From the NCBI GenBank assembly GCA_043228905.1, contig JBHGNT010000020.1, positions 8,990,001-9,054,000 on the forward strand: DNA of 64,000 nt. Reading direction: 5' to 3'. Made by a program: the position numbers and the translations under genes. Positions within the stretch are counted from its first letter, which is position 1. Every line of letters begins with the position of its first letter. Positions 21,760-36,850 of this stretch are shown here, in pieces. The notes below the pieces were generated by a model. That model was not told the origin of the DNA, did not search any database, and saw nothing but the letters and a program-made list of their open reading frames with translations. The DNA comes from Azolla caroliniana (lineage: Eukaryota; Polypodiophyta).

Positions 21760-22668
21760 AAACTCACAATTATATTAATAAATGTGTGTAAAAAACACTA
21801 CTTACAATGGGTGTGACCATGAAGTATGGTCACCCACTAACTACACTACACTACATGGGTAGTGGAACATGTTGAATTGCCAATAGGCAAGACGAATATT
21901 CCACCGAGGAAAGGATTTCCACTTGTTCCAATAATGAAAATTGCCACATTAGTACTCCCTTCAACTTTCGTAGATATGCTTTCACTCCATGTCTACCATC
22001 GAATATAAAAGTGTTGCGCATATTCCAATTATGACGCAATCCCCAATATCTCAAAAATAGAAAAACAATCTCCATCTATGACTCTGGGTCCACCTGTGTA
22101 AATTGTGCAAACACCCACTGTCTAGGTGTCAAATAACACTGTGATAAAACTTGCCAAATTTGAGAAATGTAACTCCAAATCTGAGAAGCAATCGGGCATT
22201 GTATAAATCGATGAGTATTATCTTCCATTTGAACAATTAGATGGTTGCATACAATGCATACATAATTAGATAACTTGACATTTTCGGTTGAGTATGCATG
22301 TTAGAATTTGTAAAATTGTCGTAAGTGCTAAAGAAATGGTTATCACATTGATGAAGTTCTTGATAGCCTTGCTAAAACAATTTGATAGATTTTGTCTACA
22401 AGCACGACTTCTCAACAAATCAAGTGCTACTTTTTGAACCTTTGATACACTAGGCAATTTTGCCGAGAAAAACACATGTATTAATAAATGCATATGCACA
22501 CACAATCCATTGGATAAGTATAGTCTTGAGGTAATTAATATTTCAAGAGCAACATTTGGTGGTGACAACATGGATGAAAGCAGTAGAAAACAAAAGAAGA
22601 AGTCATTGTTTCACTTGAAGTTAATGTCTCTAGGAACAATGACTTCTTCTTTTGTTTTCTACTGCTTT
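19499..22668. repeat. Array unit 3
   Basis: First unit with C at the variable site (21944), keeping a Trp codon in the LINE fragment. Otherwise I see no difference from unit 2. Confidence 0.93.
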
Positions 22669-24896
22669 AGTCTCAGGATGATAGCCCGAAGAAAGCTTAG
22701 ATAAAATTTGGAGAAGTTTGAGTATGTGCTTCCAAAATTTTGAGATAAATTGTGGACCCCGATCACTAATAACATCATCTGGAAGATCATGGTGCTTAAA
22801 TACCTCCCGCATAATTAGATCGACTGCCTCTTGACTAGTAATAGACTTCGTACATGGCAAGAAATGTCCCATTTTGGTAAGACGATAAACCATTGTGAGA
22901 ATTGCATCATAACCTTTTGAAACTGGGAGATCGGTAATGAAATCCAAGGATATAGACTTCCAAGGATTTTCTGGAATGGGAAGTGGTTGTAGTAAGCCAT
23001 AGGATCGGTGTCAAGGACTTTTTGATCGACAACATGTATCACAACTGCGAACATACTCCTCAACAAAATGACGAAGGCGAGGCCACCAATATTGTCGAGA
23101 AATTAATTCTAGAGTTTTGCGTACTCCAAAATGTCCTGCCATTGGTGAGTCATGGCAGTGTTGTAAAACTTGTAGTCGTGGGGGACCATCAGGAACATAC
23201 AATAGGTTTTGTCGAAATAGAAAACTACCATGCCAATAGAACTGACGATAATCATTATGAGGGTTTTTCGACTGCGAGCAAGAAGCACGATCTAGGACAA
23301 TATGATCCAAAACATCCTTGGCGAATTCATCAGTGGCCATATGATCTCGAATGGAATCAAGAATAGTGGAATCTTCAAGTGTTTTTATGGCATTAACTAC
23401 CATTAATCGTAGGCGATTAGGACCTAAAAGGATTTGTTTTTGATGCTCAAACGCAGGTTCCCCTCGATGAAGTTCCATATAAGAGCATCGAGAAAACGCA
23501 TTTGCTTTGCCTTGATGCATCCCAAGGCGATATATGATTACAAAGTCAAAGTGGGTCAAAAATTGCGCCCACCACGCTTGTCACCGACTCAAGATGCGAG
23601 CATTTTGAAAATATGGTAGGTTCTTATGATCATTGTAGACAATGATCTGTTGAGAAGACCCTTCTAGAAAATGTCGCCATTGTTGAAAAGAATCCACGAT
23701 TGCAAGAAGTTCTTTGTCATGGATCTCAAAGTTTATCTTTGCAACTTCAAACTTTTGGGAATGAAAGGCGACAAGGTGTAGCTCTCCGTCATCTCCAGTC
23801 TGTGATAGGACACTTCCTAGTGCAAAATTGGATGCATCAACTTCAAGGATGAAGCCGCGTTTTGTTGGGTCGACATGTGCTAAAATAGGTGTCGTTGTAA
23901 ACGCCCATTTTAAACTTTCAAATGCCTTGGCTGCATCTAAACTCCATATGAATGGTTGATTTTTGTGTGTGAGTTGAGTGAGCTGAAGCACAACCTTAGA
24001 ATAATTTTTAATAAATTTCCGATAAAAGTTTGCAAACCTGAGAAAACATTGTATATCGCACACTCAAACGGGCATCCACCATTCTAAAATTGCTCGAACC
24101 TTCATGGGGTCCATAGAAATACCATCTGATGATACAACGTACCCCAAAAATTCCACTTGATTCTGGCCGAAACTACACTTTTCTAATTTTGCATAGAGAC
24201 CATATTCTCGTAGGCGACGTAGTACCTGACGAACATGTCCTCTCTTTCTCTCTCTTTCTCTTGATAATTTAAACCAATTTGGTTTTTGGAGGATTGATAG
24301 ATCCCTATTTATAAATCCTTATAGAGTAATATAGATTATTCTAGAATAATTTAGGACATTCTAGAATATAGAGTAACCTAGTAGTCTAGAAGGTTTATAG
24401 AGTATTGTAGAAGGTTCTAGCATATAGAACACTCTAGAATATTCTAGGACATTCTAGAATATAAAGTAATATATAATATTCTTAAGATATTGGATTATAT
24501 ATTCTAAAAACCATACACATAAACATGTTACTATAATGGTTAAGGATTTGACATGTGTATAACAAGTTTGTGGCCTCAAATCCTTTTGAGGCATGATGTG
24601 AGTGTCATCATGACAGAAGGGGCATGTTGAGAGTCAAACTCAACTTCTCGAGTGTGGGAACACACTCTAGGATACTCAAGTGTGTGACCACCCCACCTCT
24701 TTGTATAGTAACTAGTGTGTCATAGAAGTTAATATCCTATGATACATATTCTTTAAAGTAGTTAAGACTCGACCTCTTTCCCAAGAGGTGCCTCTAGTGA
24801 GAGAACCTAGAGAGAAGGTGACTACATAAGCAACTTCTCCTTTTCTTTTGTAACTATTGGTCATTCTTGTTATACAGTTTTCTGTTTTTCTGTAAC

Positions 24897-24929
<33 letters not shown>

Positions 24930-25838
24930 AAACTCACAATTATATTAATAAATGTGTGTAAAAAACACTACTTACAATGGGTGTGACCATGAAGTATGGT
25001 CACCCACTAACTACACTACACTACATGGGTAGTGGAACATGTTGAATTGCCAATAGGCAAGACGAATATTCCACCGAGGAAAGGATTTCCACTTGTTCCA
25101 ATAATGAAAATTGCCACATTAGTACTCCCTTCAACTTTCGTAGATATGCTTTCACTCCATGTCTACCATCGAATATAAAAGTGTTGCGCATATTCCAATT
25201 ATGACGCAATCCCCAATATCTCAAAAATAGAAAAACAATCTCCATCTATGACTCTGGGTCCACCTGTGTAAATTGTGCAAACACCCACTGTCTAGGTGTC
25301 AAATAACACTGTGATAAAACTTGCCAAATTTGAGAAATGTAACTCCAAATCTGAGAAGCAATCGGGCATTGTATAAATCGATGAGTATTATCTTCCATTT
25401 GAACAATTAGATGGTTGCATACAATGCATACATAATTAGATAACTTGACATTTTCGGTTGAGTATGCATGTTAGAATTTGTAAAATTGTCGTAAGTGCTA
25501 AAGAAATGGTTATCACATTGATGAAGTTCTTGATAGCCTTGCTAAAACAATTTGATAGATTTTGTCTACAAGCACGACTTCTCAACAAATCAAGTGCTAC
25601 TTTTTGAACCTTTGATACACTAGGCAATTTTGCCGAGAAAAACACATGTATTAATAAATGCATATGCACACACAATCCATTGGATAAGTATAGTCTTGAG
25701 GTAATTAATATTTCAAGAGCAACATTTGGTGGTGACAACATGGATGAAAGCAGTAGAAAACAAAAGAAGAAGTCATTGTTTCACTTGAAGTTAATGTCTC
25801 TAGGAACAATGACTTCTTCTTTTGTTTTCTACTGCTTT
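22669..25838. repeat. Array unit 4
   Basis: Full length, C at 25114. No private change seen. Confidence 0.93.
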
Positions 25839-27340
25839 AGTCTCAGGATGATAGCCCGAAGAAAGCTTAGATAAAATTTGGAGAAGTTTGAGTATGTGCT
25901 TCCAAAATTTTGAGATAAATTGTGGACCCCGATCACTAATAACATCATCTGGAAGATCATGGTGCTTAAATACCTCCCGCATAATTAGATCGACTGCCTC
26001 TTGACTAGTAATAGACTTCGTACATGGCAAGAAATGTCCCATTTTGGTAAGACGATAAACCATTGTGAGAATTGCATCATAACCTTTTGAAACTGGGAGA
26101 TCGGTAATGAAATCCAAGGATATAGACTTCCAAGGATTTTCTGGAATGGGAAGTGGTTGTAGTAAGCCATAGGATCGGTGTCAAGGACTTTTTGATCGAC
26201 AACATGTATCACAACTGCGAACATACTCCTCAACAAAATGACGAAGGCGAGGCCACCAATATTGTCGAGAAATTAATTCTAGAGTTTTGCGTACTCCAAA
26301 ATGTCCTGCCATTGGTGAGTCATGGCAGTGTTGTAAAACTTGTAGTCGTGGGGGACCATCAGGAACATACAATAGGTTTTGTCGAAATAGAAAACTACCA
26401 TGCCAATAGAACTGACGATAATCATTATGAGGGTTTTTCGACTGCGAGCAAGAAGCACGATCTAGGACAATATGATCCAAAACATCCTTGGCGAATTCAT
26501 CAGTGGCCATATGATCTCGAATGGAATCAAGAATAGTGGAATCTTCAAGTGTTTTTATGGCATTAACTACCATTAATCGTAGGCGATTAGGACCTAAAAG
26601 GATTTGTTACGATGAAGTTCCATATAAGAGCATCGAGAAAACGCATTTGCTTTGCCTTGATGCATCCCAAGGCGATATATGATTNNNNNNNNNNNNNNNN
26701 NNNNNNNNNNNNNNNNNNNNNNNNNNNNNNNNNNNNNNNNNNNNNNNNNNNNNNNNNNNNNNNNNNNNNNNNNNNNNNNNNNNNACCCACTGTCTAGGTG
26801 TCAAATAACACTGTGATAAAACTTGCCAAATTTGAGAAATGTAACTCCAAATCTGAGAAGCAATCGGGCATTGTATAAATCGATGAGTATTATCTTCCAT
26901 TTGAACAATTAGATGGTTGCATACAATGCATACATAATTAGATAACTTGACATTTTCGGTTGAGTATGCATGTTAGAATTTGTAAAATTGTCGTAAGTGC
27001 TAAAGAAATGGTTATCACATTGATGAAGTTCTTGATAGCCTTGCTAAAACAATTTGATAGATTTTGTCTACAAGCACGACTTCTCAACAAATCAAGTGCT
27101 ACTTTTTGAACCTTTGATACACTAGGCAATTTTGCCGAGAAAAACACATGTATTAATAAATGCATATGCACACACAATCCATTGGATAAGTATAGTCTTG
27201 AGGTAATTAATATTTCAAGAGCAACATTTGGTGGTGACAACATGGATGAAAGCAGTAGAAAACAAAAGAAGAAGTCATTGTTTCACTTGAAGTTAATGTC
27301 TCTAGGAACAATGACTTCTTCTTTTGTTTTCTACTGCTTT
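25839..27340. repeat. Array unit 5, containing an assembly gap
   Basis: Only 1,502 bp. It has a 25-bp net loss at about 26608 (26 bases replaced by one A) and then 100 N. Bases equivalent to unit-1 positions 14030-15772 (1,743 bp) are missing behind the N run. The arithmetic 3170-1743-25+100 gives 1502. Confidence 0.92.
26685..26784. other. Assembly gap of 100 N
   Basis: Exactly 100 N, the usual placeholder for a gap of unknown size. Frames crossing it are artefacts. Confidence 0.99.
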
Positions 27341-29568
27341 AGTCTCAGGATGATAGCCCGAAGAAAGCTTAGATAAAATTTGGAGAAGTTTGAGTATGTG
27401 CTTCCAAAATTTTGAGATAAATTGTGAACCCCGATCACTAATAACATCATCTGGAAGATCATGGTGCTTAAATACCTCCCGCATAATTAGATCGACTGCC
27501 TCTTGACTAGTAATAGACTTCGTACATGGCAAGAAATGTCCCATTTTGGTAAGACGATAAACCATTGTGAGAATTGCATCATAACCTTTTGAAACTGGGA
27601 GATCGGTAATGAAATCCAAGGATATAGACTTCCAAGGATTTTCTGGAATGGGAAGTGGTTGTAGTAAGCCATAGGATCGGTGTCAAGGACTTTTTGATCG
27701 ACAACATGTATCACAACTGCGAACATACTCCTCAACAAAATGACGAAGGCGAGGCCACCAATATTGTCGAGAAATTAATTCTAGAGTTTTGCGTACTCCA
27801 AAATGTCCTGCCATTGGTGAGTCATGGCAGTGTTGTAAAACTTGTAGTCGTGGGGGACCATCAGGAACATACAATAGGTTTTGTCGAAATAGAAAACTAC
27901 CATGCCAATAGAACTGACGATAATCATTATGAGGGTTTTTCGACTGCGAGCAAGAAGCACGATCTAGGACAATATGATCCAAAACATCCTTGGCGAATTC
28001 ATCAGTGGCCATATGATCTCGAATGGAATCAAGAATAGTGGAATCTTCAAGTGTTTTTATGGCATTAACTACCATTAATCGTAGGCGATTAGGACCTAAA
28101 AGGATTTGTTTTTGATGCTCAAACGCAGGTTCCCCTCGATGAAGTTCCATATAAGAGCATCGAGAAAACGCATTTGCTTTGCCTTGATGCATCCCAAGGC
28201 GATATATGATTACAAAGTCAAAGTGGGTCAAAAATTGCGCCCACCACGCTTGTCACCGACTCAAGATGCGAGCATTTTGAAAATATGGTAGGTTCTTATG
28301 ATCATTGTAGACAATGATCTGTTGAGAAGACCCTTCTAGAAAATGTCGCCATTGTTGAAAAGAATCCACGATTGCAAGAAGTTCTTTGTCATGGATCTCA
28401 AAGTTTATCTTTGCAACTTCAAACTTTTGGGAATGAAAGGCGACAAGGTGTAGCTCTCCGTCATCTCCAGTCTGTGATAGGACACTTCCTAGTGCAAAAT
28501 TGGATGCATCAACTTCAAGGATGAAGCCGCGTTTTGTTGGGTCGACATGTGCTAAAATAGGTGTCGTTGTAAACGCCCATTTTAAACTTTCAAATGCCTT
28601 GGCTGCATCTAAACTCCATATGAATGGTTGATTTTTGTGTGTGAGTTGAGTGAGCTGAAGCACAACCTTAGAATAATTTTTAATAAATTTCCGATAAAAG
28701 TTTGCAAACCTGAGAAAACATTGTATATCGCACACTCAAACGGGCATCCACCATTCTAAAATTGCTCGAACCTTCATGGGGTCCATAGAAATACCATCTG
28801 ATGATACAACGTACCCCAAAAATTCCACTTGATTCTGGCCGAAACTACACTTTTCTAATTTTGCATAGAGACCATATTCTCGTAGGCGACGTAGTACCTG
28901 ACGAACATGTCCTCTCTTTCTCTCTCTTTCTCTTGATAATTTAAACCAATTTGGTTTTTGGAGGATTGATAGATCCCTATTTATAAATCCTTATAGAGTA
29001 ATATAGATTATTCTAGAATAATTTAGGACATTCTAGAATATAGAGTAACCTAGTAGTCTAGAAGGTTTATAGAGTATTGTAGAAGGTTCTAGCATATAGA
29101 ACACTCTAGAATATTCTAGGACATTCTAGAATATAAAGTAATATATAATATTCTTAAGATATTGGATTATATATTCTAAAAACCATACACATAAACATGT
29201 TACTATAATGGTTAAGGATTTGACATGTGTATAACAAGTTTGTGGCCTCAAATCCTTTTGAGGCATGATGTGAGTGTCATCATGACAGAAGGGGCATGTT
29301 GAGAGTCAAACTCAACTTCTCGAGTGTGGGAACACACTCTAGGATACTCAAGTGTGTGACCACCCCACCTCTTTGTATAGTAACTAGTGTGTCATAGAAG
29401 TTAATATCCTATGATACATATTCTTTAAAGTAGTTAAGACTCGACCTCTTTCCCAAGAGGTGCCTCTAGTGAGAGAACCTAGAGAGAAGGTGACTACATA
29501 AGCAACTTCTCCTTTTCTTTTGTAACTATTGGTCATTCTTGTTATACAGTTTTCTGTTTTTCTGTAAC

Positions 29569-29601
<33 letters not shown>

Positions 29602-30510
29602 AAACTCACAATTATATTAATAAATGTGTGTAAAAAACACTACTTACAATGGGTGTGACCATGAAGTATGGTCACCCACTAACTACACTACACTACATGG
29701 GTAGTGGAACATGTTGAATTGCCAATAGGCAAGACGAATATTCCACCGAGGAAAGGATTTCCACTTGTTCCAATAATGAAAATTGCCACATTAGTACTCC
29801 CTTCAACTTTCGTAGATATGCTTTCACTCCATGTCTACCATCGAATATAAAAGTGTTGCGCATATTCCAATTATGACGCAATCCCCAATATCTCAAAAAT
29901 AGAAAAACAATCTCCATCTATGACTCTGGGTCCACCTGTGTAAATTGTGCAAACACCCACTGTCTAGGTGTCAAATAACACTGTGATAAAACTTGCCAAA
30001 TTTGAGAAATGTAACTCCAAATCTGAGAAGCAATCGGGCATTGTATAAATCGATGAGTATTATCTTCCATTTGAACAATTAGATGGTTGCATACAATGCA
30101 TACATAATTAGATAACTTGACATTTTCGGTTGAGTATGCATGTTAGAATTTGTAAAATTGTCGTAAGTGCTAAAGAAATGGTTATCACATTGATGAAGTT
30201 CTTGATAGCCTTGCTAAAACAATTTGATAGATTTTGTCTACAAGCACGACTTCTCAACAAATCAAGTGCTACTTTTTGAACCTTTGATACACTAGGCAAT
30301 TTTGCCGAGAAAAACACATGTATTAATAAATGCATATGCACACACAATCCATTGGATAAGTATAGTCTTGAGGTAATTAATATTTCAAGAGCAACATTTG
30401 GTGGTGACAACATGGATGAAAGCAGTAGAAAACAAAAGAAGAAGTCATTGTTTCACTTGAAGTTAATGTCTCTAGGAACAATGACTTCTTCTTTTGTTTT
30501 CTACTGCTTT
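27341..30510. repeat. Array unit 6
   Basis: Private A at 27427, which changes Pro to Ser next to the second integrase Asp on the minus strand. Confidence 0.93.
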
Positions 30511-32738
30511 AGTCTCAGGATGATAGCCCGAAGAAAGCTTAGATAAAATTTGGAGAAGTTTGAGTATGTGCTTCCAAAATTTTGAGATAAATTGTGGACC
30601 CCGATCACTAATAACATCATCTGGAAGATCATGGTGCTTAAATACCTCCCGCATAATTAGATCGACTGCCTCTTGACTAGTAATAGACTTCGTACATGGC
30701 AAGAAATGTCCCATTTTGGTAAGACGATAAACCATTGTGAGAATTGCATCATAACCTTTTGAAACTGGGAGATCGGTAATGAAATCCAAGGATATAGACT
30801 TCCAAGGATTTTCTGGAATGGGAAGTGGTTGTAGTAAGCCATAGGATCGGTGTCAAGGACTTTTTGATCGACAACATGTATCACAACTGCGAACATACTC
30901 CTCAACAAAATGACGAAGGCGAGGCCACCAATATTGTCGAGAAATTAATTCTAGAGTTTTGCGTACTCCAAAATGTCCTGCCATTGGTGAGTCATGGCAG
31001 TGTTGTAAAACTTGTAGTCGTGGGGGACCATCAGGAACATACAATAGGTTTTGTCGAAATAGAAAACTACCATGCCAATAGAACTGACGATAATCATTAT
31101 GAGGGTTTTTCGACTGCGAGCAAGAAGCACGATCTAGGACAATATGATCCAAAACATCCTTGGCGAATTCATCAGTGGCCATATGATCTCGAATGGAATC
31201 AAGAATAGTGGAATCTTCAAGTGTTTTTATGGCATTAACTACCATTAATCGTAGGCGATTAGGACCTAAAAGGATTTGTTTTTGATGCTCAAACGCAGGT
31301 TCCCCTCGATGAAGTTCCATATAAGAGCATCGAGAAAACGCATTTGCTTTGCCTTGATGCATCCCAAGGCGATATATGATTACAAAGTCAAAGTGGGTCA
31401 AAAATTGCGCCCACCACGCTTGTCACCGACTCAAGATGCGAGCATTTTGAAAATATGGTAGGTTCTTATGATCATTGTAGACAATGATCTGTTGAGAAGA
31501 CCCTTCTAGAAAATGTCGCCATTGTTGAAAAGAATCCACGATTGCAAGAAGTTCTTTGTCATGGATCTCAAAGTTTATCTTTGCAACTTCAAACTTTTGG
31601 GAATGAAAGGCGACAAGGTGTAGCTCTCCGTCATCTCCAGTCTGTGATAGGACACTTCCTAGTGCAAAATTGGATGCATCAACTTCAAGGATGAAGCCGC
31701 GTTTTGTTGGGTCGACATGTGCTAAAATAGGTGTCGTTGTAAACGCCCATTTTAAACTTTCAAATGCCTTGGCTGCATCTAAACTCCATATGAATGGTTG
31801 ATTTTTGTGTGTGAGTTGAGTGAGCTGAAGCACAACCTTAGAATAATTTTTAATAAATTTCCGATAAAAGTTTGCAAACCTGAGAAAACATTGTATATCG
31901 CACACTCAAACGGGCATCCACCATTCTAAAATTGCTCGAACCTTCATGGGGTCCATAGAAATACCATCTGATGATACAACGTACCCCAAAAATTCCACTT
32001 GATTCTGGCCGAAACTACACTTTTCTAATTTTGCATAGAGACCATATTCTCGTAGGCGACGTAGTACCTGACGAACATGTCCTCTCTTTCTCTCTCTTTC
32101 TCTTGATAATTTAAACCAATTTGGTTTTTGGAGGATTGATAGATCCCTATTTATAAATCCTTATAGAGTAATATAGATTATTCTAGAATAATTTAGGACA
32201 TTCTAGAATATAGAGTAACCTAGTAGTCTAGAAGGTTTATAGAGTATTGTAGAAGGTTCTAGCATATAGAACACTCTAGAATATTCTAGGACATTCTAGA
32301 ATATAAAGTAATATATAATATTCTTAAGATATTGGATTATATATTCTAAAAACCATACACATAAACATGTTACTATAATGGTTAAGGATTTGACATGTGT
32401 ATAACAAGTTTGTGGCCTCAAATCCTTTTGAGGCATGATGTGAGTGTCATCATGACAGAAGGGGCATGTTGAGAGTCAAACTCAACTTCTCGAGTGTGGG
32501 AACACACTCTAGGATACTCAAGTGTGTGACCACCCCACCTCTTTGTATAGTAACTAGTGTGTCATAGAAGTTAATATCCTATGATACATATTCTTTAAAG
32601 TAGTTAAGACTCGACCTCTTTCCCAAGAGGTGCCTCTAGTGAGAGAACCTAGAGAGAAGGTGACTACATAAGCAACTTCTCCTTTTCTTTTGTAACTATT
32701 GGTCATTCTTGTTATACAGTTTTCTGTTTTTCTGTAAC

Positions 32739-32771
<33 letters not shown>

Positions 32772-33680
32772 AAACTCACAATTATATTAATAAATGTGTG
32801 TAAAAAACACTACTTACAATGGGTGTGACCATGAAGTATGGTCACCCACTAACTACACTACACTACATGGGTAGTGGAACATGTTGAATTGCCAATAGGC
32901 AAGACGAATATTCCACCGAGGAAAGGATTTCCACTTGTTCCAATAATGAAAATTGCCACATTAGTACTCCCTTCAACTTTCGTAGATATGCTTTCACTCC
33001 ATGTCTACCATCGAATATAAAAGTGTTGCGCATATTCCAATTATGACGCAATCCCCAATATCTCAAAAATAGAAAAACAATCTCCATCTATGACTCTGGG
33101 TCCACCTGTGTAAATTGTGCAAACACCCACTGTCTAGGTGTCAAATAACACTGTGATAAAACTTGCCAAATTTGAGAAATGTAACTCCAAATCTGAGAAG
33201 CAATCGGGCATTGTATAAATCGATGAGTATTATCTTCCATTTGAACAATTAGATGGTTGCATACAATGCATACATAATTAGATAACTTGACATTTTCGGT
33301 TGAGTATGCATGTTAGAATTTGTAAAATTGTCGTAAGTGCTAAAGAAATGGTTATCACATTGATGAAGTTCTTGATAGCCTTGCTAAAACAATTTGATAG
33401 ATTTTGTCTACAAGCACGACTTCTCAACAAATCAAGTGCTACTTTTTGAACCTTTGATACACTAGGCAATTTTGCCGAGAAAAACACATGTATTAATAAA
33501 TGCATATGCACACACAATCCATTGGATAAGTATAGTCTTGAGGTAATTAATATTTCAAGAGCAACATTTGGTGGTGACAACATGGATGAAAGCAGTAGAA
33601 AACAAAAGAAGAAGTCATTGTTTCACTTGAAGTTAATGTCTCTAGGAACAATGACTTCTTCTTTTGTTTTCTACTGCTTT
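30511..33680. repeat. Array unit 7
   Basis: Full length; no private change seen. Confidence 0.93.
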
Positions 33681-35908
33681 AGTCTCAGGATGATAGCCCG
33701 AAGAAAGCTTAGATAAAATTTGGAGAAGTTTGAGTATGTGCTTCCAAAATTTTGAGATAAATTGTGGACCCCGATCACTAATAACATCATCTGGAAGATC
33801 ATGGTGCTTAAATACCTCCCGCATAATTAGATCGACTGCCTCTTGACTAGTAATAGACTTCGTACATGGCAAGAAATGTCCCATTTTGGTAAGACGATAA
33901 ACCATTGTGAGAATTGCATCATAACCTTTTGAAACTGGGAGATCGGTAATGAAATCCAAGGATATAGACTTCCAAGGATTTTCTGGAATGGGAAGTGGTT
34001 GTAGTAAGCCATAGGATCGGTGTCAAGGACTTTTTGATCGACAACATGTATCACAACTGCGAACATACTCCTCAACAAAATGACGAAGGCGAGGCCACCA
34101 ATATTGTCGAGAAATTAATTCTAGAGTTTTGCGTACTCCAAAATGTCCTGCCATTGGTGAGTCATGGCAGTGTTGTAAAACTTGTAGTCGTGGGGGACCA
34201 TCAGGAACATACAATAGGTTTTGTCGAAATAGAAAACTACCATGCCAATAGAACTGACGATAATCATTATGAGGGTTTTTCGACTGCGAGCAAGAAGCAC
34301 GATCTAGGACAATATGATCCAAAACATCCTTGGCGAATTCATCAGTGGCCATATGATCTCGAATGGAATCAAGAATAGTGGAATCTTCAAGTGTTTTTAT
34401 GGCATTAACTACCATTAATCGTAGGCGATTAGGACCTAAAAGGATTTGTTTTTGATGCTCAAACGCAGGTTCCCCTCGATGAAGTTCCATATAAGAGCAT
34501 CGAGAAAACGCATTTGCTTTGCCTTGATGCATCCCAAGGCGATATATGATTACAAAGTCAAAGTGGGTCAAAAATTGCGCCCACCACGCTTGTCACCGAC
34601 TCAAGATGCGAGCATTTTGAAAATATGGTAGGTTCTTATGATCATTGTAGACAATGATCTGTTGAGAAGACCCTTCTAGAAAATGTCGCCATTGTTGAAA
34701 AGAATCCACGATTGCAAGAAGTTCTTTGTCATGGATCTCAAAGTTTATCTTTGCAACTTCAAACTTTTGGGAATGAAAGGCGACAAGGTGTAGCTCTCCG
34801 TCATCTCCAGTCTGTGATAGGACACTTCCTAGTGCAAAATTGGATGCATCAACTTCAAGGATGAAGCCGCGTTTTGTTGGGTCGACATGTGCTAAAATAG
34901 GTGTCGTTGTAAACGCCCATTTTAAACTTTCAAATGCCTTGGCTGCATCTAAACTCCATATGAATGGTTGATTTTTGTGTGTGAGTTGAGTGAGCTGAAG
35001 CACAACCTTAGAATAATTTTTAATAAATTTCCGATAAAAGTTTGCAAACCTGAGAAAACATTGTATATCGCACACTCAAACGGGCATCCACCATTCTAAA
35101 ATTGCTCGAACCTTCATGGGGTCCATAGAAATACCATCTGATGATACAACGTACCCCAAAAATTCCACTTGATTCTGGCCGAAACTACACTTTTCTAATT
35201 TTGCATAGAGACCATATTCTCGTAGGCGACGTAGTACCTGACGAACATGTCCTCTCTTTCTCTCTCTTTCTCTTGATAATTTAAACCAATTTGGTTTTTG
35301 GAGGATTGATAGATCCCTATTTATAAATCCTTATAGAGTAATATAGATTATTCTAGAATAATTTAGGACATTCTAGAATATAGAGTAACCTAGTAGTCTA
35401 GAAGGTTTATAGAGTATTGTAGAAGGTTCTAGCATATAGAACACTCTAGAATATTCTAGGACATTCTAGAATATAAAGTAATATATAATATTCTTAAGAT
35501 ATTGGATTATATATTCTAAAAACCATACACATAAACATGTTACTATAATGGTTAAGGATTTGACATGTGTATAACAAGTTTGTGGCCTCAAATCCTTTTG
35601 AGGCATGATGTGAGTGTCATCATGACAGAAGGGGCATGTTGAGAGTCAAACTCAACTTCTCGAGTGTGGGAACACACTCTAGGATACTCAAGTGTGTGAC
35701 CACCCCACCTCTTTGTATAGTAACTAGTGTGTCATAGAAGTTAATATCCTATGATACATATTCTTTAAAGTAGTTAAGACTCGACCTCTTTCCCAAGAGG
35801 TGCCTCTAGTGAGAGAACCTAGAGAGAAGGTGACTACATAAGCAACTTCTCCTTTTCTTTTGTAACTATTGGTCATTCTTGTTATACAGTTTTCTGTTTT
35901 TCTGTAAC

Positions 35909-35941
<33 letters not shown>

Positions 35942-36850
35942 AAACTCACAATTATATTAATAAATGTGTGTAAAAAACACTACTTACAATGGGTGTGACC
36001 ATGAAGTATGGTCACCCACTAACTACACTACACTACATGGGTAGTGGAACATGTTGAATTGCCAATAGGCAAGACGAATATTCCACCGAGGAAAGGATTT
36101 CCACTTGTTCCAATAATGAAAATTGCCACATTAGTACTCCCTTCAACTTTCGTAGATATGCTTTCACTCCATGTCTACCATCGAATATAAAAGTGTTGCG
36201 CATATTCCAATTATGACGCAATCCCCAATATCTCAAAAATAGAAAAACAATCTCCATCTATGACTCTGGGTCCACCTGTGTAAATTGTGCAAACACCCAC
36301 TGTCTAGGTGTCAAATAACACTGTGATAAAACTTGCCAAATTTGAGAAATGTAACTCCAAATCTGAGAAGCAATCGGGCATTGTATAAATCGATGAGTAT
36401 TATCTTCCATTTGAACAATTAGATGGTTGCATACAATGCATACATAATTAGATAACTTGACATTTTCGGTTGAGTATGCATGTTAGAATTTGTAAAATTG
36501 TCGTAAGTGCTAAAGAAATGGTTATCACATTGATGAAGTTCTTGATAGCCTTGCTAAAACAATTTGATAGATTTTGTCTACAAGCACGACTTCTCAACAA
36601 ATCAAGTGCTACTTTTTGAACCTTTGATACACTAGGCAATTTTGCCGAGAAAAACACATGTATTAATAAATGCATATGCACACACAATCCATTGGATAAG
36701 TATAGTCTTGGGGTAATTAATATTTCAAGAGCAACATTTGGTGGTGACAACATGGATGAAAGCAGTAGAAAACAAAAGAAGAAGTCATTGTTTCACTTGA
36801 AGTTAATGTCTCTAGGAACAATGACTTCTTCTTTTGTTTTCTACTGCTTT
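33681..36850. repeat. Array unit 8
   Basis: Private G at 36711 in the unidentified segment (Ser to Pro in its minus frame). Confidence 0.93.
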
